Below are positions 48,096-59,552 of a stretch of 64,000 nt of DNA, piece after piece. The position numbers and the translations under genes are program-made. The notes beneath the pieces were generated by a model. The model was not told where the DNA came from. It saw nothing but the letters and a program-made list of their open reading frames with translations, and did no database searches. The DNA is taken from contig ML058453.1 in assembly GCA_003013855.2 (NCBI GenBank), forward strand, positions 8,735,861-8,799,860. The letters run 5' to 3'. Every line of letters begins with the position of its first letter. Position 1 is the stretch's first letter. This DNA comes from Liriodendron chinense (lineage: Eukaryota > Streptophyta > Magnoliopsida > Magnoliales > Magnoliaceae).

Positions 48096-48337
48096 TGTTG
48101 TTCATTAGGCCTATTTGTTGCTGCCCAAAAATGACTGTTTCCTCTGATTCTTCTCCATAATCCTTCATAATCCTTCACCACGACACAGGAACAACCAACA
48201 ACCTTCCTTGCCTTTCCCTCTGAGTCAATCTTGTAGAGCCCAGCCCACTCGCCAAGGGTTTTAGCACTTGGGACCGATATCAAGCTCACATTGTGGTCAG
48301 CACAGGGAGCCCTGTAAGGAATCTGACTTGCCAACAA
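48096..48337 (-). pseudogene. Captured fragment of ribosomal protein eS12
   Basis: On the - strand, from about 48304, the frame reads CADHNVSLISVPSAKTLGEW followed by AGLYKIDSEGKARKVVGCSC and VVVKDY. This is nearly identical to the C-terminal half of plant 40S ribosomal protein S12 (eS12). A 10-bp tandem duplication at 48156-48175 shifts the frame right after VVVKDY, scrambling the natural end. In the other frame the expected GEESE follows. The N-terminal half is missing. This is a broken captured copy. Confidence 0.88.
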
Positions 48338-49439
48338 TATTGCCCTGCAAATGCAGTTAGGATACCCCCAATCAGCGTGATAGGGGCCCCATTTTCATGA
48401 AGGGGCAAACCTTTTTTCTTTTTTTTTATCAATCAACATATTTTTTTTTAAACAATGATATTCAACAAATATAATCAAATATATTGCTCAATACATGAGA
48501 TATTCAAAAGAGCGATTACCACACAACACAAATGTGTAATAAAAATTAAAAAAATAATAATGATAAATAAATAAACAAATAAAATCTCAATCAAAAGTGT
48601 TCATCTGGTGGACCCTACTATAGATATATCCTGCTATAAAAAGTTCATTGGGGGCATGCAATCATAGCTATTTGTGGCTAATCAAACGAATGGTTACAAT
48701 AACGCTGCCAGCAGTTCAGATTCAGACAGGAAACTCTATTAACAATAATAGATTTCGTACCATCCATCATCCATAGTGGCCCACCATCTGGACCCTTGAC
48801 TGTATACATATGGTTCAGTGGCAACAAACCGCCAACGGTTCGGGACACTACAAGGAGGAAGGCCTTGTGGGTGTGGTGGTGTGACTGGTCCATGGATGAT
48901 GATGAGCCACTGGAGTATCCCATTGCTCAAGATCGTTGGGGATGGATATGGGTGTCAGATATCCGGCAATTGGGTGCCGTCCGATGAGCAGATTTTCGCA
49001 ATGTGTCTGATCTTCTGGCGATTTAGAGCTGGCCCACCAAGTGATTTTCACTATGGTGATCAGATGAAATCAGAAGGAAGATAGAGGAGATGTGTGAAGG
49101 GGCAAACCTGTTGGACAGGTATGGCAGACACCACTGTGTGCCCCATACACAACCAGTAACAGGAAATAAACATCCACAACCAGCACATGTGCATCTCTAA
49201 AAAGATCAATCAATGGAAGAGACTATAGAAAGGATATGAACAATAACAAACTTGAATCAAAGTACAATATTAAACATCCACATGCCAGTTCAAAAGCCCT
49301 AGTAAAATTGAAGAAGAATAGGAAAAAGGGGGTGGAAAGCAAGAAATTGAGGACTTACAGAGCTTTTTCCAAGCCCACAATGAACCTCTGTTACCAGCCG
49401 CAGCAGAGAGCTATAGAAATCGAGAGAAGAAGAGAAGGG

Positions 49440-49577
49440 CGATGGGATTTTTGGAGATGAGACGTTAGGGATTTCAGAGATGGGGACTTGAGAGATTTTA
49501 GAGATGGGTGCCTTGGGGTTTTTGGAGATGGGGGCCTTAGGGTTGAGAGAGAGAGAGATTTTGGAGATGGGAGCCTT

Positions 49578-49619
<42 letters not shown>

Positions 49620-49690
49620 GGAGATGGGGGCCTTAGGGTTGAGAGAGAGAGAGATAGAGAGAGAGAGTGAGGAATCAGGCCGGGGTAAGA
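49440..49690 (-). repeat. (GA)n minisatellite with AACCCTAA boxes
   Basis: A unit of about 55-75 bp is repeated three to four times. It contains a (GA)n run of varying length, TTTTGGAGATGGG and GCCTTAGGGTTGAGAG. Read on the - strand each unit has CTCTCTC then AACCCTAA. CT-rich leaders and AACCCTAA 'telo boxes' are typical of plant ribosomal protein gene promoters, so this may be captured eS12 upstream DNA; that link is inference. Confidence 0.8.
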
Positions 49691-49769
49691 GATGGGAGCG
49701 GGGTAGTGAGAGATAGCGCGGGAATGAGAGGCGCGCGCGCGCGGGCGCTTTATATGCGGGATTTTTTTT

Positions 49770-49940
49770 TTAGACTTGCCAGCGGTTTTTAATTACCGCT
49801 GGCATATGTCACCGTAAAAACCACCTTCGTAGGCGGTTTCTCTATTAATCAGCAGCGGACATATGTCCCGCCGATTTATTATTACAATTCCCAGCGGAAT
49901 ACGTTGGCCGCTGAGAAAAATGCACTGCCAATTCCACCTT
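49770..49940. repeat. Right subterminal repeats of the CACTA element
   Basis: 'CCAGCGG' and 'CCGCTGG' units recur in both orientations. With the left array they form the paired subterminal regions expected of a CACTA element. Confidence 0.85.
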
Positions 49941-49954
49941 TTGTTGTAGTGATT

Positions 49955-51090
49955 ATTGGAGAAAATGCAAGAATAGGGTTTGCACACACGCGCACACACA
50001 CAAAAAAAAAAAAAATCAAAAAACTAATTAAACTAGCAAATGATTTGAAAAAATATGCTAGTTTTAACAAAACTGAACTAAAATTGATAGTAAAAAGTAT
50101 TCACTAATTTGTAGGTTTTACACATTCCCTGTAATTTATTTCATTTTCATAAAAAACCACGCTCCATCAGTAACAATATAACAATAAAATTCATATCTTA
50201 CACACGTCCTTTTCAAGCCGTGTTGTGCATTTTTTGTTTTATGGACCATGTTGAATGGGTCTCACAAGTGCAGCGCTGGTTCATAAACCCTCTTTGAATG
50301 TTTCCAACCACACACTATGAATGGTAGTCATAAACCAACCACACACTATACATGAATGGTAGGCATCCTTCATCTTCACCGATTCTTGCCTTAATTGCCC
50401 TGTTTGGATGAATGGTAGGTATCCTTCGTCTTCACCAATTATGCTACATCGAATTCATGTGGTCAGAGTTCCAAAATACATTCGTTCTTGATCCGCAGAC
50501 TAGTTGTGAATGTCTTCCATCTTCACATACTTTTCGACCTAGTCACCTCTTTAACTTGGATGAATCAGTCCATTTTAACTTGCAAGTTGCAGTACACATT
50601 TCTTCTCATTGCACACCCTTGTTGTGTACATCATCCATGCACATAAGGCTCTGTGTGACGCATCTTCTACCAAATCCCCACGTATGCATTGTGTAATTAG
50701 AGAATGAGTCACCTAGAGAATTAATACTTTAAGACAAGTCCCCATTTTTAAGCAACATGATTGGCCGGATTCTGATCTTATCACTAAGCAATTTGTACAA
50801 AAAGATTCATGGAACTCCACCCATATAACTCAAGCCCTTACGTACAATTCATTAAATTTCGACCTAAATCAAAATGCCTTCTAGTCCAATTTCGTGGAAG
50901 CCTTCTTAAAGTCATCCACCCTACCCAAAACTTAGCCGATGGTGCAAAAAATCAACTCTCAATCTGCAAATTTGAAAAGTCAGACAAGAACTAATGAACT
51001 ACAACTTTTAAAGAAGGCTTTATTGTTTGCACCCGATTAGCACATACGAAAGGAGAATAGTAGACGTTTCCTTCTTCCATCGAGAGCCTC
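49955..51090. other. Upstream flank of patatin copy 2
   Basis: About 1.1 kb with no gene. It contains a tandem duplicated stretch near 50315-50440 with 'CATGAATGGTAGGCATCCTT' in variant copies, and ordinary AT-rich promoter-distal DNA. Confidence 0.6.
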
Positions 51091-51098
51091 TATATATG
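51091..51098 (+). promoter_or_regulatory. Putative TATA box of patatin copy 2
   Basis: TATATATG lies 97 bases before the start codon in 'CCTCTATATATGTACTC', a suitable place for transcription to begin near 51120-51130. No experimental start site is known here. Confidence 0.6.
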
Positions 51099-51194
51099 TA
51101 CTCATTCATACAACTAATATTCATCACTTGGAACACCATTCTTCTTTTATTTTATTTTTTTTATTCCAAACTTAATCCCTCTTCCCATTCTGTC

Positions 51195-54100
51195 ATGGAG
51201 CATGTGAAATCATCCATCGATCAGATTCAACCCCCGACTTATGGAGACCAAATCACAATACTTAGCATCGATGGAGGGGGGATTCGAGGAATAATCCCTG
51301 CGACCATTCTAAGCTTCCTTGAGTTGCAGCTTCAGGTATAAATTATATAATTCTCAAGGATAATTTTAAGGTGTGAACGTGCATCTGACACATGTATAAG
51401 TTCAATCTATCTTTCAAATTCCATGATCATCACGATCATCATCGTTTTTGCCATCATAAGCATCATCAACAACAATGCCAAAATCACCATCATCATAGTC
51501 TTCTCCCAGGTATTTCGGATTGGCTTTTGAATCAACATGACACCATATATAATCAAGTTATGGTGTATTTTGAACATAGAGCGTTTACATGTATGTTAAT
51601 CGAGTTATTGACTATTTTGAGCTGCTGCATGCATGGTGGGTTCCATGAGCCAGGTAAAAGAGCTAGGAACGTTGCAATGCATGGTGGGTTCCAAGCTTTT
51701 ATCAGTATACCATTTAAAAGCCAATCCCCGATTGTTGCGAGAAAGGCTAAGAAGATGATGATCAGCTTTTACAAACATGATCATAGAATATTTTTAACAT
51801 TTCCACGATCAAATCATCAATTGGTTACTATTTTCAGGTATCCAAGAAAAAATAGGCTACTATTTTCTAAAACTTACATTTTCTTGGTCTAATTTGTTTG
51901 ATGGAGCAGGAGATAGACAATAATGAGGATGCAAGACTTGCAGACTATTTCGACGTCATTGCAGGGACGAGCACAGGTGGGCTTGTGACCGCCATGTTAA
52001 CTGCACCAAACGAAAACAACCGTCCCATGTTTGCTGCAAAAGATATCAAGGATTTCTACCTCGATCACTGCCCGAAAATTTTCCCACAAACTGGGTAATA
52101 AGAGTAATAACAAGGGAAATAATATACCCCATTTTTTTCTTAGCCTTATGGGCTCCCTATTTTTACTATTCCAATACCAAAAGTAGAAAAAGAGTGCATG
52201 CATAGAAAATAGGGGGTGTAAGTATTGGTGCAGAAATGATAATTTCAATTACAATCTATGATTTTTTATTTATTTATTTATTTTTATTTTTTTTGTTATT
52301 AGTCTTTCAAAACTTACATGGAGCGATTCATGGGCTTGTCTTAAGTGTATAAAGTCCATACATCAACATGCTTAAGATCAGGACATGGATAAGTACTTCT
52401 TGTGCCAGTTGAATCACCATTTCTTGTTTCTTTGAATCACAGAGGCCTATTTGGTTCAGCTACAAAGACAGTGAAATTAATATTCTCAGGACCCAAATAC
52501 GATGGAAGCTATCTCCATGATATTGTAAGAGAAAAACTAGGAAAGACTCGGTTGAATGAGACCTTGACGAACATCGTCATCCCTACATTCGATATCAAGC
52601 ACCTCCAGCCCACCATCTTCTCCAGCTACGAGGTTCTTCTTCATTTCTCCAATACTACACGTAAATTTCAATTGCTAGTTTATTATGTAGAAGCCCACAT
52701 GAATTCCTTCTGATTGTAATTGATGACAATCAGGGATTCGGGGAACTCATCCAGTCTCGAATCAAGTCATGCTGTGCCTGAGTCAAGAGTGAATCAGCCT
52801 GATTCGGCTGAGTTGGGGGCAAGTCGGGTCACTCATCTGGGTGGCACATGGTGTCGAACCGAGTCAGCTCAGACGAGTCAAATCTGACTTGTCCGAGTCA
52901 TCAGTCCACGTTTATATGGGAAAAATCGTCATTCTACTTGGACCCATACAGGTCCATCAAATTGATCCTCTGGAACCCTATCTGATAGGTGGGGTCCACA
53001 ATTGAGGTCGCGGGTGGCTCGTGGTGTCGAACCGATGAGGTCTGACCAAGTACAAGTCCACTCTTACAAGTCCGAGTCATCACTCCATGTTTACAACTTG
53101 ATATGGGCAAAGTAGTCATTTTTCTTAGACCCATATAGGTCCAGTTGATCCATGACTCTGTAACCCTATCTGATAGGTGGGGTCGATAATTGAGTGGTTT
53201 TGGTCCCTCTTATGAAATCGGATTGCGTCCTGAGTTACCCAGTAGGCTCTCATCGTACGGAGTAAACTCAGTTGGGCCCACCGGGAATGCAGGTTGTTTA
53301 TCCACACCGTCCATCGGTTTTTCCCGCTTAGTTTAGGGAATGAACTCAAAATTGAAGCATTTCCAAAGCTCAAGCGGACTATACCACGGGAAACAGTGGG
53401 AATAATGATTTCCACCGTTGGAACCTTTCTAGGGCCCACAGTGATGTTTATTTGTTATCCAAACTGTTCATAAGATCACAAAGTCATGGATGAACAGAAA
53501 AGAAAAATATCAGCCTGATCCAAAAGTACTTCTGTGGCCTCCAAGAAATTTTCAATGGTAGAGGTTCAATTCACACTGTTTCCTGTGGTGTGGTCCACTT
53601 GAGATTTCTATATGCCTCGTTTTTTACCTCAAGTCTTAAAATTATCTTTTAAAATGGATGGACGGAGGGGATAAAATAAATAAATCCCTGTGGACCCCAC
53701 AGAGTTTACTCAGTACGCAATCCGCTTCCCCCTCTTATGCTCGAAAATGACACTGAGTGGTGAGTACATCCCGTGTGACTGTGTCTAGCTCTCCCTCTCT
53801 TACCTTTGATTCACAACCGAAATCCGCAGGTGGGAAAGGGTGAGTTCCTTCGCCTGAGAGAGTCCCAAAGACGTGGCCGAATCCAATACAAAGTTTTGTA
53901 GGTTACGCTTAATAGGCGATGTGTGGGGCCCACCGTGATGTGTGCATAACGTCCAATCCGTCCATCATGTGTGCCGCCTTATCTTCTTGTTGAGGCACAA
54001 AAATCAGGCCGATCCAAGAGTCAGGTGGGCCACACAAAAAATGTAAAATCATGCCTAAAACCTCTGAGGTCACATGGTGTGTACCACCTGAATCTTGTAA

Positions 54101-56124
54101 TGGCCTGATTTTGGGGTGTCCATTCATCTGGTGGTGCATCTTTTGAATTGCTTAGATGGGACATACAAAAGATGGCGGGCCCCACTCACAATCTAGTAGG
54201 TTTTAATGGTGGGTTCCCCATCCCAAATGCCCTCTGTGGTGTAGTCCACCTTAGTTTTGGACCAGCCACCTGATTGTAGGGCACCAAGTAGAACAGGAGG
54301 GGTGCACATGATGGAAGGATTAGATGTCAAGTAAAGATCAAGGTGGGCCCCACACACCATGTTGTAGGTTAGGCTTCACCTACAAAGCTATGGGGTATGA
54401 TATAAAACATGTAGATATTGGTAAGTTTCATTTCTTTTTCTTTATCACAGCTAGCCTGTAGTCATTTTGGCCAGAGCGTTTTATGTGTACCCTTTTGTTA
54501 AGCAGGTAAAATCCACACCGTCCTTGGATGCTCTACTCTCAGATGTCTGCATCGGCACATCTGCAGCTCCAACTTACCTTCCTGCACATTTTTTCGAAAC
54601 TAGAGATCTTCAAGGGAATGTACTGAGGGATTTCAACCTCGTCGACGGTGGCGTCGCTGCTAATAATCCGGTTTGATCATCACCCTTTACACCATAGAGG
54701 AGTTATAGGGTCCCATTCATTAGCATATGCACAGGATTTCGCTCATGCGGGACCATGTTCGATGATCTGAATCATGGATCTGATGGACCCCAATGGATGG
54801 GGATGCTTCCAAACTCTTCCAGATTGAAACACACCAGTCTTTTGATCAGGGACCCCCAAGTAGACGACAAAGGAGACAATTCAAAACATGGTCCATAAAT
54901 GATGGAACATAGGCCATTAATGGAAAGGTTTGGATCATCCAATCTGAAAGATTTTTGTACCTCTCTACCACAGTGGGGCCCATCTGATCAACTATTTGGA
55001 TTGTCATTCCATAGTCCCACATGAACAGGATTCATCAAAACCACATTCTTATCACCACCTCTAGAAATCTTTTACATGGCTTAAACCCTAAGCATGCATG
55101 AATAAACCTACCGAGTGTCGTGGTTTCAGGCACTGGTTGCTATGGGTGAAGTGGCCAAAGAGGTTTTCAAAGGAAATCCGGATTTCACACAGACCAACAA
55201 GCCGATGGATTACGGTAGATTTTTGGTGATCTCATTGGGGACAGGTTCGGCGAAGGCGGGATTGAAATTCAACGCAACTCAAGCAAGCAAGTGGGGTGTT
55301 TTGGGCTGGTTGCTGAGCGACGGTTCTAATCCATTAGTGGATGTTTTCACTCAAGCAAGCGCAGATATGGTCGACATACACCTTTCGGGTGTTTTTCGTG
55401 CCCTTCAATCCGAAACTAACTACCTCCGGATTCAGGTGGGCACACACATTCTCATTCTCATTAGATTACTAATCAAGGTTTTGTGACTCTACTCATCCAG
55501 TTGTCCACACATGTACATTGAATATGGACTGTTGGTCTTTTTTTCTCTTCTAATAATCCATTTTCATAGTATAGGTGGCCCTCCTAATGAGTGGACCGAC
55601 CTGGTTTTTGGGCCACCACATTTCACTAATTTGGTCTCCAAGATCTCACGTGAAATGTCGGCTGTGGAGTTTGCAACTCCGCTCGAAACAGTACATTTGT
55701 TTGCCATGAAATAATCACAATGTTCTTAAATGGAAAAACTAGCATGGTGAGCTGATCGGGGCGGAAGCATCAGTTGATATCGCTACTAAGGAAAACTTGG
55801 AGAATCTTGTGAAGATTGGCGAAGGGTTGTTGCAGAAAACGGTTTCAAGGGCAAATTTGGAGACTGGTGTTTTCCAACCTGTCGAGAACGGCAGAACTAA
55901 TGAACAAGCTCTCATTAGGTGGAAGCTTAAACCCCTCCAAGTGCTGTTATTACAGTTATTATATTTAAGGATGCGTTTGGTAATGATAATTGGTGCAACC
56001 AAACGCAACCTAATCTATGACACTAATCATCATTTTTTGTGATAGGTTTGCCCAACGACTTTCGCAGGAAAGGAAACTTCGCGAGATGAGATCGCCAAAA
56101 GCCAAGCCCTCCAAAATCAACTGA
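51195..56124 (+). CDS. Patatin-like phospholipase, copy 2 (complete, 7 exons)
   Basis: Exons 51195-51335, 51910-52094, 52443-52632, 54506-54670, 55130-55435, 55743-55918 and 56046-56124 join to 1242 nt, 413 residues. Every border is GT..AG and every phase agrees. Motifs in order: oxyanion hole SIDGGGIRG (Gly27-29), nucleophile GTSTGG (Ser68), GPKYDGSYLH, VVIPTFDI-type VIPTFDIKHLQPTIFSSYE, SAAPTYLPAH and the catalytic Asp219 in LVDGGVAANNP. Length and exon number fit plant PLP2-type proteins (about 400 residues), which release fatty acids from phospho- and galactolipids, often on wounding or pathogen attack. No signal peptide is seen, so it is probably cytosolic. After YLRIQ exon 6 starts HGELIG where copy 1 has DDELSG. 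The start codon follows a TATA box and precedes the conserved domain by about 20 residues. Confidence 0.95.
53215..53729. mobile_element. MULE-like MITE in intron 3 of patatin copy 2, 515 bp
   Basis: The flanks repeat CCCTCTTATG (53205-53214 and 53730-53739), and copy 1 has the empty site with one CCCTCTTATG. Inverted ends are CGGATTGCGTCCTGAGTTA on the left and TTTACTCAGTACGCAATCCG on the right. Internal text matches the element at 19557-20069 in inverted orientation. Non-coding. Confidence 0.9.
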
Positions 56125-59100
56125 TCAGAAATTGCGTTTTTACAAATAGCATTGTATTACTGTTATGGTTTTATTAGAGGCTATATATTAATGAAATAGC
56201 TACCATGAGGATTAGTTGGATTGTTGATTTTTTGTGATGTGACCCATCTACATGATGGACCAGCAAATCAAGGGTCCTGAACACTGTACACATGTTGAAC
56301 ACTGTCTGAACCAAGGTGTTCTCGTGCCCACTATCGAGCTCGATTAAGAGGAAAGGAATGCTAATCCACCTCTGGGCTGGGCTTTGCTATTTTGTGATGG
56401 GCCTATAAATTAATGGCCCCAACCCGATCCTGTGCATATATAGTAAGGCCGTGTAAAAGCGGTGACTAAACAGGGCCGGGAGTTCAGCTTCACTTGGGCC
56501 ATTGCCGCCCGGGCTCGTGTTTGGCTCAGCTCAGCTGACTGACATGACCGAGCTTTCGAGCCGAATTCAAGGGTGAAAAAGAAAAATTTTAAATAAGCCC
56601 AATCTAAAAGCCCGACTTTAAACTATTTAAAATACAAGTCTAAAGGCAGCCCAAAGCCCATTGACACCCCCAGTTGCTTTCATAGAAAGTTCCACCTCTC
56701 ATTTCTTTGCTCTCTTTCTATGCGTGACTAAACAACATATCTTTCCCGTTAGTCTAGTCGAATTCCAACCGAGTCAACTGAGTCGGGCTGTAATTGAGCC
56801 GAGCCAAATTGAGCTTGGGTTACCTCGAGCTCGGCTCGAAAACCCTTTCTTGAAAAAATGGCCCAGCTTGGTTCGAACCGAGCCAAATCAAGCTGGCTCC
56901 AGTCGAGCCGAGTGAGCTAACCAAGCTAGCTTGGCCTGTGTTCAGCTCCAATTGCCAACCTATGTTATGCACTGCTGGGTAAGGAGCTTTTAATAGGCCT
57001 GGGCTTGGTTGAGGCCTGGATTTTGAAATGGTAGACAGGTCCATTTGAAATATTGATTTTACCTAGGCCCGCCTCTGCTCAGACAATAAGCTGTCCGACC
57101 AAATCTAGGGCCCACTGTGATGTATTTGTTTATCCACACCGTCCATCCATTTTCTCAAGTCATGTTAGGGTATGGGCCTAAAAATGAGGCAGATCTAAAG
57201 CTATAGTGGATCATATCAGAGATGAATCTTGCATTTAATGCTTTGTGCATGTAATGCAACCTAAGCTCACTATTAGTGTGGTCTACTTAAGCGTTGGATA
57301 CAGCTCATTTTTGGGCCCATTTCTTAATACGATCTGAGAAAATGGATGGATGGCATGGATAAACAGATACATCACTGTAGGCCTTCACACAAATCTGGTC
57401 GGACGGCTCATTGACCTAGCGGGTCATCCGCTTCCAATTTTAGTGCCGAACGCGTACAAGCGGGCCCTTGGTTTGGTGAAACAAAACGTTGATTTGATGG
57501 CTTCCTTTCTTGATGGGGTCTCACAACTTTTTTCCAAATTGGAAGCTCTTGACCGTCCAATCATTTGCTTTTTTGTTTTAACGGTTTTTGTAGCTGTTTT
57601 CTTACCGGCAACTTTTGGACCACTGATCAAAGGAATGAAATCTTAATAATTTCGGAATCTCTTGGGATATCCCCATCCATAATAGAAAAATGAGACTAAT
57701 GGTTTGGAAGGTTGATAAATCATGGGTCCTCTTTGTAATGGCCGGGCCATCAAGCACCAGGTTCTTTCGTCCTCGAGCATCAGGATGTGAATAGAATCCT
57801 GATGGGGCCAGTTTGTGCCGTTGGCAGGATTGTTCTCAAACCTTTGATACTACAGCAGTGTATGACACCTCGATACGCAGGCATTAAAAAATTATATGCG
57901 TGGCATATATTAACTCAAATTAAGCACACAAAAATGTGGGGCCCACTATGGTTAAGTTAGGGTACCGAAATTAGAATGGTTGAAAACACTAACCTCATCA
58001 CCTGTTTGTTGAAATGGGGCCATTGGATTCATTTTACTGTTAACCGTCCATTAAATGTCCACCAATCTGTAGTTGGATAATAAATAAGCATAATATGTGG
58101 TTCATGATGCATCTAAACGGGCAAGCTTCTCACCAGAGCCTTCATGCACACCAAATCAGGTGGACCCATGTAATGTTTTGCTGACTACCGTTACGAGGGC
58201 TCAAAAACCAGGTCAATCTGTGATTTTGCTGGGCCTACCGTGCTGTGTATGTAGAATTTGAACTGATCATTCCATCGCCTGTCATGAGAGATGGCACATG
58301 CAAAAATTAAACCATTTTGGAAATCAGGTGGGCCCTGGTGAAAATCTAGGGGGGCTTTCCATTACTATTATTTCCTTAGTGCGGACGGTCTGAATCATAA
58401 ATTAGTCTAATATTTTTGCCCTAATCCTAACATGATATGATGTATCTAATGGTCTGAGTAGATGTCAAGAATATTATGGTGGGACCCACCCCATTTGGCT
58501 AATTTAAGAACCAGTTATAAGATGGTATTTTCTCACCATGATGTGTTTGTATCTTCTATGCTATCCATCCAACTCATTTTACGTCATTAGTTAAAAAATT
58601 ACACAAATTTGAAGCTCAAGTGGACCACACCATAGGAAATGGTGGGAATTGAAGGCCTAATGTTGAAAGCTTTTGGGAGCCCATAGAAGTTCTGGATCAA
58701 GCTAATAATTTTATATATCCTTCGCACATGCCAGAGTGATTTTATGAACATGTTAGATCATAAATACACATACTTGTGAGCCTTATAAAGGTTTTAATTT
58801 TTAATGGTGAACATCATTACCCTTATTTCTTATGTTGTGGTCCACTTGAGCTTCCAATCTGCCTCAATTTTTGGGCTCACACACTATAATGAGATAGTGA
58901 AACAGATGGACGGCATGGATCACACATATATGTCTGAGTGACCGATTTTGACGGTAGAAAAACCATATTGGATTTCATGCCTTTGGACCAGTTTTTAGGC
59001 CTAATTAGGTCGGCATTTTCCTCTCCTACAAAAGTCATTGGTAGCTATTTACCGGCATTTACATTTGTAGTAGAAAAAAACAAAATAAACACCCCCTAAG

Positions 59101-59552
59101 TTTTTCTCACGCTCTGAAGATGCAAGTCCTTCTAAGAATGGCAAATAAAATGTACGGCGAATGGAAACACAAAAATTTTCCTATAAAATACCAAAAAAGA
59201 AAGGAAAAAAAAGAGATATAGCCTTTCGAGAATCAACAATACCCATTGTCCAAAAGAAGATCAACGGTCTGGATTAACAAATCGTTGGCCCCAAAATCGC
59301 AAACTCGCGCATCGTGACAAGCCATTCCGATCCCGATGCATCAAGGCCGTTCAATCCCTCTTTAGGACGGCTCAATGGCTCATGCACTCGCTGAACTTTT
59401 GCCGCCATACACGCCTACGCAACCGCAAATCCAAAAACTACCCTTCCTTCCCCAAAACAGCAGCAGCAGCAGAAGAGCGAAAAACAAAAACTGCTGCGAA
59501 TCAAAATCGAATTGGAACAAATCCCCAAACGGGCGATGAGAAGAAATCCAAA
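56125..59552. other. Intergenic DNA between patatin copy 2 and the ARM-repeat gene
   Basis: From 56125 to about 58060 the text parallels the copy 1 flank (15531-17510), interrupted by a MITE. From 58060 to 59000 there are diverged MITE-type repeats, including a stretch at 58540-58920 with the 'GGATCAAGCTAATAATTTTA' text. No gene recognised. About 59100-59550 is the likely promoter and leader of the next gene. Confidence 0.55.
57085..57410. mobile_element. MITE with long inverted ends
   Basis: 'GTCCGACCAAATCTAGGGCC' on the left is mirrored on the right by 'AAATCTGGTCGGACGG'. The inner arms 'GTGATGTATTTGTTTATCC' and 'GGATAAACAGATACATCAC' extend the inverted repeat to about 65 bases per side, with small mismatches. 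Copy 1 lacks it. Target duplication not fixed. Confidence 0.7.

Larger units (their letters stand above)
31892..49951 (-). mobile_element. CACTA (En/Spm) transposon carrying host gene fragments, 18.06 kb
   Basis: The left end is CACTACAAGAAAA; the right end, read inward on the - strand, is CACTACAACAAAA. Both are flanked by ATT (31889-31891 and 49952-49954), the 3-bp duplication of CACTA elements. GC-rich subterminal repeats occupy both ends. Inside, on the - strand, are a TNP2-type transposase gene and a TNPA/transposase_24-like gene. Fragments of at least four unrelated plant genes lie between the ends, on both strands. The transposase genes contain internal stops, so this copy is probably not autonomous as read. 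Confidence 0.93.

Noticed and set aside
49488..49716. Arg-Glu repeat frames
   Set aside because: They come from the GA minisatellite and change sense in each frame.
57350..57646. 98-codon + strand frame with a hydrophobic end
   Set aside because: It begins inside a MITE arm and the matching region of the copy 1 flank is not open; no family match.
59382..59552. Upstream in-frame start for the ARM-repeat protein
   Set aside because: The additional 57 residues are basic, low in hydrophobic content and unlike a targeting sequence; the Met at 59553 starts a typical one. Not excluded without transcript data.
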